This document shows, in pieces, positions 1 to 9,026 of a stretch of 64,000 nucleotides of DNA (positions are counted from its first letter, which is position 1; each line of letters begins with the position of its first letter). Under the pieces are notes generated by a model. That model was not told the DNA's origin. It ran no database searches and saw nothing but the letters and a program-made list of their open reading frames with translations. Source of the stretch: JBEVJC01 sp040510375 (GTDB lineage: Bacteria > Bacteroidota > Bacteroidia > Chitinophagales > Chitinophagaceae); contig JBEVJC010000018.1 in the NCBI GenBank assembly GCA_040510375.1, positions 1 to 64,000 on the forward strand. The letters are read 5' to 3'. Both the position numbers and the translations under genes were made by a program.

Positions 1-347
1 TCTACTTTTTCGGTTCCTGTTGGTACGCCACTTCTCTTTCTAGCATTGTACTCGACGGCGTATTTGTCGAGTTTAGTAGTCATGTGACGGAGTACACTCT
101 CGTCACGCAGAAGCTGGATCTTCAGCTTCTCATTGAAGTCGGATGGCGCTGTGTATTCCAGAACCCAGTACAAACCTGTAGTTTTTTTCTGGATCGGATA
201 CGCCAGTGATTTAAGTCCCCACGCGTTCTCAGAAACGATCGAGCCACCGTTGTCGGTAACCAGTCCTGCGAACTTTTTTTGCGCTGCCTTGAACTCTTCG
301 TCGCTCAAAACAGGGGTAAAAATCACCATCAATTCGTAATTGTTCAT
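1..347 (-). CDS. rpsF: 30S ribosomal protein S6 (partial, C-terminus off the window)
   Basis: This reading frame is open from the ATG at 347 to the window edge, giving about 115 codons with no stop, so the C-terminus lies outside. The protein begins MNNYELMVIFTPVLSDEEF and has the S6 core, including the NAWGLKSLAYPI stretch, the KKTTGLYWVLEY strand and a KLKIQLLRDESVLRHM helix. S6 binds 16S rRNA together with S18 in the small-subunit platform. In Bacteroidota it is normally followed by rpsR and rplI, which would lie beyond coordinate 1. It lies downstream of recJ on the same strand with a 134-bp gap, so it probably has its own promoter in that gap. The call rests on direct translation and is secure. 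Confidence 0.95.
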   Translation of the reverse strand, partial: MNNYELMVIFTPVLSDEEFKAAQKKFAGLVTDNGGSIVSENAWGLKSLAYPIQKKTTGLYWVLEYTAPSDFNEKLKIQLLRDESVLRHMTTKLDKYAVEYNARKRSGVPTGTEKV

Positions 348-481
348 TTACGTGTGTTTGTCCCGCTGAACGGGATGATGATTGAAAAAATTGTTTGATC
401 CCTTTGCCATTAAAGGTTACGGGGCGGCAAAGATAGGAATTTTGTGTCAAATAAGTAAGAGGACGGGGAAGTCGGCCGCTA

Positions 482-2179
482 TCAGGAAGAAACCCGGATA
501 TCAACCACCTTCAGCTGCAGGCTCTTAACCCCGTTATAATCGTTCTCGTCCAGGCGGTAAACCACATCCATCGGGAGTTTTTGTTCAATCACTTCCATTT
601 TTTCCCTCATGTTGAACCCGATTCCCGTCAGGGTAACCCCATTCTGCTGCAGGGAGAACCGGAGATGATGTTCCTTAACCAGTTTTGAATAACCTGTATC
701 ATTTACCCGGCGGCTGATAAACAGGGGCTTCAGGTTTTCGGGACCAAAGGGTTCCATCTGGCAGATAATCTTATAAAAAGAATCGCGTATGTCGGCAAAG
801 GATATTTCGGCGTCGATCCGGAGTTCAGGAATAAGTTGATGGGGCTGGATGGTTGACTGTACAACTTCTTCAAACTTGCTCCTGAATGCATCGATATTTT
901 CTATATGCAGGGTCATACCTGCGGCGGCAAAATGACCACCGTAACCGATCAGGTGCTCGCGGCACGCGTGAATGGCTTCATAAAGGTTAAAGCCGGGAAC
1001 ACTGCGGGCGCTGCCTGCGGCGAATTCGCCAGATTGGGTCAGTATAATTGTTGGACGGAAATAGGTTTCAATTACCCTCGAAGCCACAATGCCTACCACT
1101 CCTTTATGCCAGTGTGACTGATAAAGAACCGTTGATTTATTATCGGACCAGGCTGCGTTTTCCCTGATCAGTAACAGGGCTTCATCTGTGATATTGCTAT
1201 CAGCTTCGCGGCGGTCGGCATTGTCATCGTGTAACATGGCAGCATATTCCTTCGCCTCTTCAACCGAATCGGCAACAAATAATAGTACAGCCTTTCGGGC
1301 ATCATCCATTCTACCCGCCGCATTCACCCGGGGGGCGATCATGAACACCAGGTTTTCGATCTTTAATTCATTTTTTATTCCACCGATTTCCCATAACGCC
1401 TTGATGCCGTTATTGGGATGTTCATTAACTTTTTTCAGGCCATAGAAAGCCAGTATTCGGTTTTCACCAGTGAGGGGTACAATGTCTGCAGCGATTGCTG
1501 TTGCCACCAGGTCAATATAGGTATAAACATCGTCAAATGGAAGGCCCAGCACCTCCGCCAGCGCGGTGATTAATTTAAAACCAACTCCACATCCGCATAA
1601 TTCCTTATAAGGATATTCGCAACCGGGCTGTTTTGCATTCAGGATCGCAATAGCCGGAGGCAGTTCGGCGTCAGGCATGTGATGATCACAAACAATAAAA
1701 TCAATACCGATATCCCGGGCGTAGGTAATCAGGTCCACCGATTTAATACCACAATCCAGTGCAATGATCAATGTGCAACCGGTGTCCTTAGCCTGGTCAA
1801 TCCCCGCTTTGCTTACTCCGTATCCTTCGCGGTACCGGTGGGGAATATAGAAATCAACCAGCGGATGGATTTTTTTGAGGAATGAATACATCAGTGCCAC
1901 CGAGGTAGTACCATCCACATCGTAATCGCCAAACACCATTATCCGTTCTTCATTATCCACTGCTTCCAGTATACGCTCCACCGCCCTGTCCATATCTTTC
2001 ATCAGCCAGGGTTCGTGAAGTTCATCCAGGGTGGGACGGAAGAATGCCTTTGTTTTTTCAAAACTGTCGAGGCCACGTTGTGAAAGGATCTTACAAATGG
2101 CAGGGTGGATCTTAAGCGATTGCCTCAGCTCTTCCGTGCGCGCGGGTTCATCCTGTATAATGGTCCATCTTTTCTCCAT
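482..2179 (-). CDS. recJ: Single-stranded-DNA-specific exonuclease RecJ
   Basis: The 565-residue protein is a full-length RecJ, a 5'-3' single-strand DNA exonuclease of recombination and base-excision repair. Metal-binding motifs of the DHH superfamily are visible: DYDVDG at residues 85-90, DCG near 142-144 and CDHH at 164-167. NAAGRM lies at 286-291, SHWHKGVVGIVASR at about 355-368 (DHHA1 region) and GYGGH at 412-416. A C-terminal OB-like region follows. The gene lies 8 bp downstream of the polyprenyl synthase on the same strand, so the two are probably cotranscribed. Nothing is missing relative to the family. Confidence 0.96.
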   Translation of the reverse strand: MEKRWTIIQDEPARTEELRQSLKIHPAICKILSQRGLDSFEKTKAFFRPTLDELHEPWLMKDMDRAVERILEAVDNEERIMVFGDYDVDGTTSVALMYSFLKKIHPLVDFYIPHRYREGYGVSKAGIDQAKDTGCTLIIALDCGIKSVDLITYARDIGIDFIVCDHHMPDAELPPAIAILNAKQPGCEYPYKELCGCGVGFKLITALAEVLGLPFDDVYTYIDLVATAIAADIVPLTGENRILAFYGLKKVNEHPNNGIKALWEIGGIKNELKIENLVFMIAPRVNAAGRMDDARKAVLLFVADSVEEAKEYAAMLHDDNADRREADSNITDEALLLIRENAAWSDNKSTVLYQSHWHKGVVGIVASRVIETYFRPTIILTQSGEFAAGSARSVPGFNLYEAIHACREHLIGYGGHFAAAGMTLHIENIDAFRSKFEEVVQSTIQPHQLIPELRIDAEISFADIRDSFYKIICQMEPFGPENLKPLFISRRVNDTGYSKLVKEHHLRFSLQQNGVTLTGIGFNMREKMEVIEQKLPMDVVYRLDENDYNGVKSLQLKVVDIRVSS

Positions 2180-2187
2180 AGAACCGT

Positions 2188-3151
2188 CTAGTATTTTCTG
2201 TCGGTAACAAATAGTACAAGGTCCTCCAGGCCTTGCCTGGCGGGGTTTGCAGGAAATCCACGCAGGATCTCCAGTGCTTCTTTTTTATACTCGTTCATAC
2301 GGGTGGCAGCATAATCGATCCCGCCCGCTTTATTAACCTGGTCGATCACCCAGTTAACTTTTTCCTTGTCGGTATTCTGGTTCTTTACTATATAAATGAT
2401 CTTTCTTTTTGTTTCACGGTCGCAGTTATTCAATGTATAGATAAGCGGCAGGGTCAGTTTTTTTTCCTTGATATCATTGCCGGTAGGCTTGCCGATATTG
2501 TCGCTGCTATAATCGAAAAGATCGTCTTTTATCTGGAAGGCAATACCGGTTTTTTCACCGAACTGCCGCATCTTTTCGGTGATGGCGTCGTCATTTGACG
2601 TGGACCATGCGCCGGCCGAACAGGCAGATGCGAGAAGGGAAGCAGTTTTATTCCGGATGATCTCAAAATAAATATCTTCTTTGAGGTTAAGTGAGCGGGC
2701 TTTTTCCAGTTGCAGGAGTTCCCCTTCACTCATTTTACGGACCGCATCAGACAAAATATGAAGGATCCGGTAATCATTATTATCCAGGGAAAGTAATAAT
2801 CCTTTGGCGAGGAGATAGTCGCCAATCAGGACATTCGCCTTCGCTTTCCAGAGGGCATAAGTGGAAAAAAAATCCCCGCCTTTCCATGGAATCATCTACC
2901 ACATCGTCGTGAACGAGGGTGGCGGTATGCAGTAATTCTACGAGGGAAGCTGCCCGGTAAGCGGGCTCCGTTATCTCGCCGCAAAGCTTTGCAGAAAGCA
3001 ATACGAACATGGGTCTTAGCTGTTTTCCCTTGCGTTTCACGATATAACGCATAATGCGGTCCAGGAGCGGGGTCTGGCTTTTCACTGCCTCGCGGAAACG
3101 GGTTTCAAAAATTTTCAGTTCGTTATCGATAAGACCAGAAGGAAGACGCAT
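2188..3151 (-). pseudogene. Polyprenyl diphosphate synthase, split by a frameshift in a poly-T run
   Basis: Two overlapping frames make one family-length protein (about 320 residues) of the trans-isoprenyl synthase family, which makes the menaquinone side chain. The upstream frame (ATG at 3151) carries KGKQLRP at 41-47 and the first aspartate-rich motif HDDVVDD at 81-87. It then goes out of frame after MERRGFF. The downstream frame resumes with FFSTYALWK and GDYLLAKG and carries the second motif DDLFD, ending at 2188. The break falls exactly on eight consecutive A on the plus strand (2865-2872); seven would restore the frame and the usual RRGFFS..ALWK sequence. An essential enzyme is unlikely to be dead, so a sequencing or assembly indel is the simplest explanation. 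Real mutation or transcriptional slippage on the homopolymer is the alternative. Confidence 0.9.
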
Positions 3152-3271
3152 ATTTAAAAGGGCAATTTACGCCTCAAAAAATAAATCGGCCCAGAAGCAT
3201 CAAAATCGGTCTTTTTTTTGACTAAGTAATTGAAAAATAACCAACAACCCGTCTAGTAAATTTCACAAAAA

Positions 3272-3302
3272 TTTGGATTTTAACCTTCAAAGCCTATTTT
3301 TG
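3272..3302 (+). promoter_or_regulatory. Bacteroidota sigma-A type promoter for the OmpA-family gene
   Basis: TTTG at 3272-3275 is followed, after a 19-nt spacer, by TATTTTTG at 3295-3302. This is a perfect match to the Bacteroidota -33 TTTG / -7 TAnnTTTG consensus with the expected spacing. Transcription would start near 3309, giving a leader of about 35 nt before the ATG at 3346. Confidence 0.75.
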
Positions 3303-3345
3303 CGTTTTATTAGGACATTGTATTTCACAATCTTAATCCTTAATT

Positions 3346-4965
3346 ATGTTAAGCAAAAAGTACTTTTTTTTAGCATGTTTAGTCTGCCTGATCTCAACCG
3401 TTTCCTTTGGGCAGGTTACAACAGGCGGCAGTTATGACCCTGCAGATTCCTCTGTTATCCCTGCGAAGCGTATGCCGCAGCATACTGAATTCCTCAATGG
3501 AACAAATAACTTTCCTGCGAAACCACGTAACCAATGGGAAGTTGGTGTGAAATACGGTGTAATGCAAATTTCCGGTGATGTTCCTACAAGGTTCTTCACA
3601 GCACCTAATTTCGGTGTACATATCCGTAAGGCATTCGGTTATGTGTTCTCAATGCGTCTGGAATATGTTTATGGAGAGCCTAAAGGCCTTAACTGGAAAG
3701 GGATCACAGCCAATCCAAACAATACTCCTTACGCTGAAGCCGGACAGGCTGGCCAGGTAGTTTATGTTGCTTATCGTTCACGTGTGCAGGACCTGTCGTT
3801 ACAGGGAGTGTTTACGTTGAACAATATCCGTTTCCACAAATCAAAAACCGGTATGAATGTTTACCTGTTTGGTGGTGTTGGCGGTACTATCTACGATACC
3901 CGTGTTAATGCACGTGACGGAAACTTTGATCCTTATAACTATTCCGGGATCAATGGTGGTGTTTACAAAAATCGTAAAGACACACGTGATCAGTTGAAAG
4001 ACCTGATGGATGACACTTATGAAAGTCGTGCTGACAATCATGGAGACACCCGTCCTAAATTATTCCAGGATACTTTCAAACCATCTGCTACCATCGGTGC
4101 CGGCGTTGCATTTAAACTCAACAACCGTTTCAATCTTGCACTGGAAGACCGCTGGACTGCTGTTAAAGATGACCTTCTTGATGGTCAGCGCTGGTCTGAA
4201 TTTGGCGGTGGTCTAACACGTGATTATGATGCTTATAACTTCCTCAGCATTGGCCTGAACTATAATATCGGTTCCAAAGCTGTTGAACCCCTGTACTGGC
4301 TGAACCCACTGGACTACGCTTACAGCGAAATCCGCAACCCACGCCTCATGCGCCTGCCAAAGCCGGTTCTGCCTGATGCTGATGGTGATGGTGTTACTGA
4401 TCAGTTTGATATGGAACAAACACCTGCAGGTGCGCCGGTTGACTCTCATGGTGTGAGCCGCGATACTGATGGTGATGGTGTTCCTGATTACAAAGACAAG
4501 GAACTCATTACTCCAACTACCTGCCAGCCTGTTGACGCTGATGGCGTTGGTAAATGCCCTTGCCCTGCTGAAGAATGTTTTGCCGGATACACCAAGAAAG
4601 GTGCCTGTGCAGAAGAGCTGGGTGGTCTGCCAAGTGTTTCCTTCAAAGCTGGTTCAAACAGCCTGTCTGATGATGCGAAAGCAGTACTTGCTACGGTTGC
4701 CGGTAAAATCCGCAATACTCCAACCTGTAAAGTTGTAGTAATCGGTTACGGTACATCTAACAAGAAAGAACAGCAGCTGAGCTGGGATCATGTAAATACT
4801 GTAATCACTTACCTCGTTGAGAAAGAAGGTGTGAGCGCTGACCGCTTCATCTTCCAATACGGCCAGGAAGGACCAAATGATACAGTTGACCTGCGTGGTG
4901 CTGATGCTGGTGAAGAAGGACCTAACCAGGTTGCTCCTCCACATCCGAACCTCCGTAAGAAATAA
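3346..4965 (+). CDS. OmpA-family outer membrane protein with TSP type-3 repeats
   Basis: The 539-residue protein has a signal peptide (MLSKKYFFLACLVCLISTVSFG, cut before QVTT). An N-terminal part of about 300 residues is rich in alternating strands ending in aromatic residues, consistent with an outer-membrane barrel. Around residues 345-400 are calcium-binding thrombospondin type-3 units (DADGDGVTDQFD and DTDGDGVPDYKD). A C-terminal OmpA-like domain follows (SFKAGSNSLSDDAKAVL, then a VVVIGYGTSNKKEQQLSW stretch). This C-terminal domain usually binds peptidoglycan. Here the canonical GHTD..G..NxxLS..RA signature is loosened to GYGTSNKKEQQLSWDHV, so binding may be altered. A strong promoter and its own terminator indicate a highly expressed monocistronic gene. 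Confidence 0.88.
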   Translation: MLSKKYFFLACLVCLISTVSFGQVTTGGSYDPADSSVIPAKRMPQHTEFLNGTNNFPAKPRNQWEVGVKYGVMQISGDVPTRFFTAPNFGVHIRKAFGYVFSMRLEYVYGEPKGLNWKGITANPNNTPYAEAGQAGQVVYVAYRSRVQDLSLQGVFTLNNIRFHKSKTGMNVYLFGGVGGTIYDTRVNARDGNFDPYNYSGINGGVYKNRKDTRDQLKDLMDDTYESRADNHGDTRPKLFQDTFKPSATIGAGVAFKLNNRFNLALEDRWTAVKDDLLDGQRWSEFGGGLTRDYDAYNFLSIGLNYNIGSKAVEPLYWLNPLDYAYSEIRNPRLMRLPKPVLPDADGDGVTDQFDMEQTPAGAPVDSHGVSRDTDGDGVPDYKDKELITPTTCQPVDADGVGKCPCPAEECFAGYTKKGACAEELGGLPSVSFKAGSNSLSDDAKAVLATVAGKIRNTPTCKVVVIGYGTSNKKEQQLSWDHVNTVITYLVEKEGVSADRFIFQYGQEGPNDTVDLRGADAGEEGPNQVAPPHPNLRKK

Positions 4966-4987
4966 TCAGGATTTATCTGAGATAAAC

Positions 4988-5017
4988 AAACCCTCCCCGC
5001 GGAGGGTTTGTTGTTTT
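4988..5017 (+). terminator. Rho-independent terminator of the OmpA-family gene
   Basis: AAACCCTCC at 4988-4996 pairs perfectly with GGAGGGTTT at 5001-5009 around a 4-nt loop and is followed by a T-rich tail (ttgtttt). It lies 22 nt after the stop codon. Confidence 0.85.
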
Positions 5018-5110
5018 AGGGAAGGGTTGTCCGTTTCTCCTCTTTATCAAAACCTTAACCAGGGGTATTTGGCCTTTCATCTTTTTTACCCAACATTTGC
5101 CCGGAAACAC

Positions 5111-5118
5111 TAACTTTG
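5111..5118 (+). promoter_or_regulatory. Probable -7 element for the bamD-rpoZ-coaBC operon
   Basis: TAACTTTG is an exact TAnnTTTG match ending 9 nt before the ATG at 5128. A clear -33 TTTG at the right distance is not seen (the nearest, at 5096-5099, is only 11 nt away). If used, transcription would start within a few bases of the ATG, so the in-frame TTG at 5116 could not be the start codon. Confidence 0.45.
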
Positions 5119-5127
5119 CACACCTTT

Positions 5128-5943
5128 ATGCGTTTTATCCCTTTACTCATATCTCTCGTGTTCCTGGCTGGATGCAGCAAGGGAATCACCAAAATTCTGA
5201 AGAGTCCTGACCCGGAATATAAACTCCGGATGGCTGAGCAGTATTTCGTAGAAAAGAAATGGAACAAAGCCCAGGTATTGTACGAGGATGTGATGCCTTA
5301 TTACAAAACGCGGCCTGAATTCCAGGATATTTACTATAAGTATGCTTATTGTGCGTATAATCAGGCCGATTACCTGAATGCGGAAAACCTCTTCAAAACC
5401 TTTATGGAGTTGTTCCCCAACAGTGCAAAGGCTGAGGAGGTTGATTACATGCGGGCGTACAGTTATTATAAACAATCGCCAAAACCTGAACTTGACCAGA
5501 GTAATACGATCAAGGCAATGGGGATGATGCAGGTGTTTATCAATACTCATCCCAATTCTGAAAAAAGTAAGGAAGCCGCTGCGATCATTGAGATCTGCCG
5601 GACCAAACTGGAAATCAAGGATCATAAAAGTGCGCAATTGTATTTCGACATGGGACAGTTCCGGGCAGCAGGTGTTGCTTATGCGGCATTGCTGAATGGT
5701 TATCCTGAGTCGAACCTGGCAGATGAATACAAGTTAATGGTGATCAAATCTTATTACCGGTTTGCGGAAATGAGTGTTGAAACGAAGAAGGAAGAGCGTT
5801 ACAGCCATGTGATCGAAGAAGTGGAAGAATTTATCGACCGTTTTCCGGAAAGTAAGTTCCGTACGGATGCCGAGTCATATAGAAATTTATCTCAAACAAT
5901 TATTAAAAATATAAGAAATGAGCAAGTTAAGACGTCAGCTTAG
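5128..5943 (+). CDS. bamD: Outer membrane assembly lipoprotein BamD
   Basis: BamD is the essential lipoprotein partner of BamA in inserting outer-membrane barrels. From the ATG at 5128 the protein is 271 residues. It has a lipoprotein signal (MRFIPLLISLVFLAGC, lipobox LAGC) followed by TPR-like helical repeats typical of BamD, for example YKLRMAEQYFVEKKWNKA, YAYCAYNQADYLNAENLF and AAGVAYAALLNGYPES. A TTG at 5116 in the same frame would add four residues but would overlap the likely -7 element, so the ATG is preferred. The 3' end overlaps rpoZ by 26 nt, indicating translational coupling. The bamD-rpoZ-coaBC-porD order is conserved in Bacteroidota. Confidence 0.93.
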   Translation: MRFIPLLISLVFLAGCSKGITKILKSPDPEYKLRMAEQYFVEKKWNKAQVLYEDVMPYYKTRPEFQDIYYKYAYCAYNQADYLNAENLFKTFMELFPNSAKAEEVDYMRAYSYYKQSPKPELDQSNTIKAMGMMQVFINTHPNSEKSKEAAAIIEICRTKLEIKDHKSAQLYFDMGQFRAAGVAYAALLNGYPESNLADEYKLMVIKSYYRFAEMSVETKKEERYSHVIEEVEEFIDRFPESKFRTDAESYRNLSQTIIKNIRNEQVKTSA

Positions 5944-6259
5944 TGCTGGTATCGCTAGCAACGTAGAGACCAAGAGTCTGGAAGACCTGAAGAACAAAAC
6001 AGGCAATATCTACGAGTCTATCGCGGTAGTGGCAAAGAGGGCTAACCAGATAAACATTTCTTTGAAAGAAGAACTGCACAGTAAACTGGATGAATTTGCC
6101 AGCCATACTGATAGCCTGGAAGAGATCCACGAAAACAAGGAGCAGATTGAGATCTCCCGTGCTTACGAACGCATGCCCAACCCGGCACTGCTCGCCACGC
6201 AGGAATTCGTGGAGGATAAGATCTATTTCCGCCGTGGGGAAGATCAGCTTTTTGATTAA
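5918..6259 (+). CDS. rpoZ: RNA polymerase omega subunit, Bacteroidota type
   Basis: A 113-residue protein with the RpoZ/Rpb6-like core: ETKSLEDLKNKTGNIYESIAV followed by ARRANQI-like AKRANQINISLKEEL. Omega helps assemble and stabilise core RNA polymerase. Bacteroidota versions are longer at the C-terminus than the proteobacterial one and keep the FVEDKIYFR-type tail, seen here at about residues 95-104. It starts inside the last 26 nt of bamD in another frame and precedes coaBC, the usual order in this phylum. Confidence 0.9.
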   Translation: MSKLRRQLSAGIASNVETKSLEDLKNKTGNIYESIAVVAKRANQINISLKEELHSKLDEFASHTDSLEEIHENKEQIEISRAYERMPNPALLATQEFVEDKIYFRRGEDQLFD

Positions 6260-6348
6260 CACGAATAGTCAATTATATCGTTCAGCGGTCCGGTCTCAGG
6301 CGGGACCGCTTTTTACGTTATTGGCAGTAATCGGTACTTTTATAATCT

Positions 6349-7545
6349 ATGATCTTAAAAGGCAGGAAAATATTACTTGGGATAACCGGGAGCATTGCGG
6401 CATATAAATCCGTTTTCCTGGTGCGATTACTCATCCGCGAAGGGGCTGAAGTGAAGGTCATCATGACTGATGCCGCAAAGGATTTTATCGCTCCCCTTAC
6501 CCTGTCGACCCTCAGTAAAAACCCTGTTCTTTCTGAACTGTTTGATGACCAAAGTTGGAGCAACCATGTAATGCTTGGTCGCTGGGCCGATATCATGATC
6601 ATTGCACCGCTGAGTGTGAACACGCTTGCAAAGATGGCCAATGGCCAATGTGATAACCTGTTACTGGCCACCTGGCTTTCGGCAACCTGTCCGGTAGTTC
6701 TCGCACCAGCGATGGATGAGGATATGTGGCATCATCCTGCCACCAAAAATAATTTAGACAAACTAAGCAGTTACAATAACCAGTTGATCCCGGTGGAGAA
6801 GGGAGAGCTGGCCAGTGGTTTATTTGGCGATGGCCGGATGGCCGAACCCGGGGTTATTCTTGATTACCTGACCAGGGCGCTGGGCGACCAGCCTCTTAAA
6901 GGTAAAAAGGCATTGGTAACAGCTGGTCCAACATACGAAGCTATCGACCCTGTTCGTTTTATCGGCAACCATTCAAGTGGTAAGATGGGAGTGGCAATTG
7001 CAGAGGAATTAAGGCGTAAGGGTGCGGAAGTGACACTGGTTATGGGTCCGGGTACAGTTGAGCCCGCTATCGGGGGGATAATCGTCAGGAAGGTGATCTC
7101 TGCGCTTGAAATGTTTAATGCCTGCGACGAGGTATTTGATAAAGTGGATCTGGCGGTGATGGCAGCGGCGGTGGCAGATTATACACCGGTAAAGGCTGCG
7201 ACCCAGAAAATAAAGAAACTGGAACAGGAATTCAGTCTGGAGTTAACCAGGACCCGGGATATTTTAGGGACGCTGGGTGGAAGGAAAAAACCGGGTCAGG
7301 TATTGGTAGGTTTTGCATTGGAAACCTTTAATGAAAAGGAATCAGCAATGGGTAAACTGGAGAAAAAAAACGCCGACCTGATCGTACTCAATTCACTCAA
7401 TGACGAAGGTGCGGGGTTTGGTATTGATACAAATAAGGTAACGATATTCAGGCGGGGTGCGGAGGAATTGCAGTGGCCGGTAAAACCTAAAAGGGAAGTC
7501 GCCCGCGACCTGGTCGATCTCCTGATAAACAACTATTATGCTTAA
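6349..7545 (+). CDS. coaBC: Bifunctional phosphopantothenoylcysteine decarboxylase / phosphopantothenate-cysteine ligase
   Basis: A 398-residue fusion enzyme catalysing two successive steps of coenzyme A synthesis. The FMN-dependent decarboxylase half shows GITGSIAAYK at about 11-20, the catalytic His73 in SNHVMLGRWAD, and PAMDEDMW at 120-127. The flap sequence is ASGLFGDGRMAEP; it has Ser where E. coli has Cys, which I recall as common in this phylum. The CTP-dependent ligase half begins near residue 185 with KALVTAGPTYEAIDPVRF and continues with NHSSGKMG and the AAAVADY motif. The length is normal. Its 3' end overlaps the next start by 8 nt. Confidence 0.95.
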   Translation: MILKGRKILLGITGSIAAYKSVFLVRLLIREGAEVKVIMTDAAKDFIAPLTLSTLSKNPVLSELFDDQSWSNHVMLGRWADIMIIAPLSVNTLAKMANGQCDNLLLATWLSATCPVVLAPAMDEDMWHHPATKNNLDKLSSYNNQLIPVEKGELASGLFGDGRMAEPGVILDYLTRALGDQPLKGKKALVTAGPTYEAIDPVRFIGNHSSGKMGVAIAEELRRKGAEVTLVMGPGTVEPAIGGIIVRKVISALEMFNACDEVFDKVDLAVMAAAVADYTPVKAATQKIKKLEQEFSLELTRTRDILGTLGGRKKPGQVLVGFALETFNEKESAMGKLEKKNADLIVLNSLNDEGAGFGIDTNKVTIFRRGAEELQWPVKPKREVARDLVDLLINNYYA

Positions 7546-8458
7546 AAAAATCCTTGTTTGCCTTTGCCTGATCCTGCTGGTAACGCCGGATAACAAAGCG
7601 CAGGAAATCCAGGCCAGGCTTACTGTATTAAGCCAGCAGGTAAGCAGTAAGGTCAACAAGAATATTTTCCTGACGCTTCAGACGGCATTAATCAATCTTA
7701 TCAACCAGCGTAAATGGACGAAGGATGATTTTGCGGTCAGTGAGCGGATCCAGTGTAATTTCCTGTTGAATATAACCGCGGAACTGGGTGACAACGTATA
7801 TAAGGCCAGCCTGACAGTTCAGGCAGCGAGGCCCATTTTCAATTCCACCTATGAGTCACCGATGATCAATTTTATTGACGATGACGTGGTATTTCGTTAC
7901 CAGGAGTTCCAGCCTGTTGAGTTTAATGAGAACCGGATCCAGGGCAATGATCCGTCAGCTGCCAACTTACCGGCGGTGATTGCCTATTACGTTAATATCA
8001 TCCTGGGCTTCGATTACGATTCTTATGCATTAAGGGGTGGAGATCCCTATTTTCAAAAGGCCTGGAATATTGTAAACAATGCTCCTGAGAGCCGCGATAT
8101 TACTGGATGGAAATCGTTTGAGGGCCGGCGTAACAGGTATTGGCTGGCCGAGAATATGAACAATAACCGTTTTGCATTGATGCATGAAGCGATCTATAAT
8201 TATTACCGGTCCGGCATGGATATTTTTTACGAAAATGAAGATGCTGGTCGCAGCGGTGTCTTGAACAGCCTGAACTTTTTGAATACATTAAATGCCGATA
8301 ACCCCGGTTCAATGGTAATGCAATTTTTTTTCCAGGGGAAAAGCCGGGAACTGGTCAGTATTTTCAGCAAGGCTGATAATGATACAAAAACCAGGGCCCG
8401 TGATATACTTAGCAAGGTTGACCTGGCCAATACCAAAACGTATAATGAGATAAAATGA
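7538..8458 (+). CDS. porD: Type IX secretion system protein PorD (DUF4835)
   Basis: The 306-residue protein has a signal peptide (MLKKILVCLCLILLVTPDNKAQ) and the DUF4835 fold seen throughout Bacteroidota. Recognisable stretches are NIFLTLQTALINLINQRKW, YYVNIILGFDYDSYALRGG and MHEAIYNYYRSGMDIFYE. In Porphyromonas gingivalis this family is PorD, required for the type IX secretion system, the main route for exporting adhesins and enzymes to the surface. The position directly after coaBC is conserved. It overlaps coaBC by 8 nt and the following gene by 4 nt (ATGA), so the three are translationally coupled. The exact molecular role of PorD is not established. Confidence 0.86.
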   Translation: MLKKILVCLCLILLVTPDNKAQEIQARLTVLSQQVSSKVNKNIFLTLQTALINLINQRKWTKDDFAVSERIQCNFLLNITAELGDNVYKASLTVQAARPIFNSTYESPMINFIDDDVVFRYQEFQPVEFNENRIQGNDPSAANLPAVIAYYVNIILGFDYDSYALRGGDPYFQKAWNIVNNAPESRDITGWKSFEGRRNRYWLAENMNNNRFALMHEAIYNYYRSGMDIFYENEDAGRSGVLNSLNFLNTLNADNPGSMVMQFFFQGKSRELVSIFSKADNDTKTRARDILSKVDLANTKTYNEIK

Positions 8459-8973
8459 GATGGATGTTAATAGCCGTTATTGCGGCTTTTCTTACGGGTT
8501 GCGGCAGCAAAAAAACTATACCAAAGGACATTATTCCACCGGACAAGATGAAACTTATCATGTATGACATGTTGAGGACGGGCGAGTTTTTATCCGGTTA
8601 TGTATTGTATAAGGATATAAATGTGGACAAGACCGCCGAGAGTATGAAGTGGTATAACAAGGTATGGCAGATCCATAAGATCAATGAGGACGAGTTTCGC
8701 AAGAGTTACGAGTGGTACCGGTTACATCCATCTGAAATGGAGGCGGTGATGGATTCCGTTATGGTGATCCCTACACCGCCGAACCCTGTGCATGCCGATT
8801 CTGTTGTTGTTAAAAGCGACAGCATGCGGCAGGATTCGATCAGGTTACGTGGTTTGTTAAAGGGCCGCACTCCACTGCAGGACAGCCTGCGGAAGGATTC
8901 GATCAGATTACGTCGTTTGTCAAGGGTCCGCACCCCACTGCAGGACAGCCTGCGGAAGAGAAGGGTATTGTAG
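8455..8973 (+). CDS. DUF4296-type lipoprotein with a duplicated C-terminal segment
   Basis: A 172-residue predicted lipoprotein (MRWMLIAVIAAFLTGC, lipobox LTGC). Residues of about 25-105 resemble DUF4296: PPDKMKLIMYDMLRTGEFLSG, then a helical region ending YEWYRLHPSEMEAVMDSV. This family is restricted to Bacteroidota and has no assigned function. The C-terminal 45 residues are highly charged and consist of a perfect-length duplication (DSIRLR....RTPLQDSLRK twice) encoded by a 63-bp tandem repeat. The start overlaps the porD stop (ATGA), so it belongs to the same operon. Confidence 0.75.
   Translation: MRWMLIAVIAAFLTGCGSKKTIPKDIIPPDKMKLIMYDMLRTGEFLSGYVLYKDINVDKTAESMKWYNKVWQIHKINEDEFRKSYEWYRLHPSEMEAVMDSVMVIPTPPNPVHADSVVVKSDSMRQDSIRLRGLLKGRTPLQDSLRKDSIRLRRLSRVRTPLQDSLRKRRVL
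8830..8955 (+). repeat. 63-bp tandem duplication inside the DUF4296 lipoprotein gene
   Basis: Units 8830-8892 and 8893-8955 differ at only a few bases. The unit length is a multiple of three, so copy number changes the length of the charged tail without shifting the frame. Confidence 0.92.
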
Positions 8974-9026
8974 CAGGTTGATTGTTTTTTATTCTATCCC
9001 GATAGTATTCAGATAATATTGCCATT

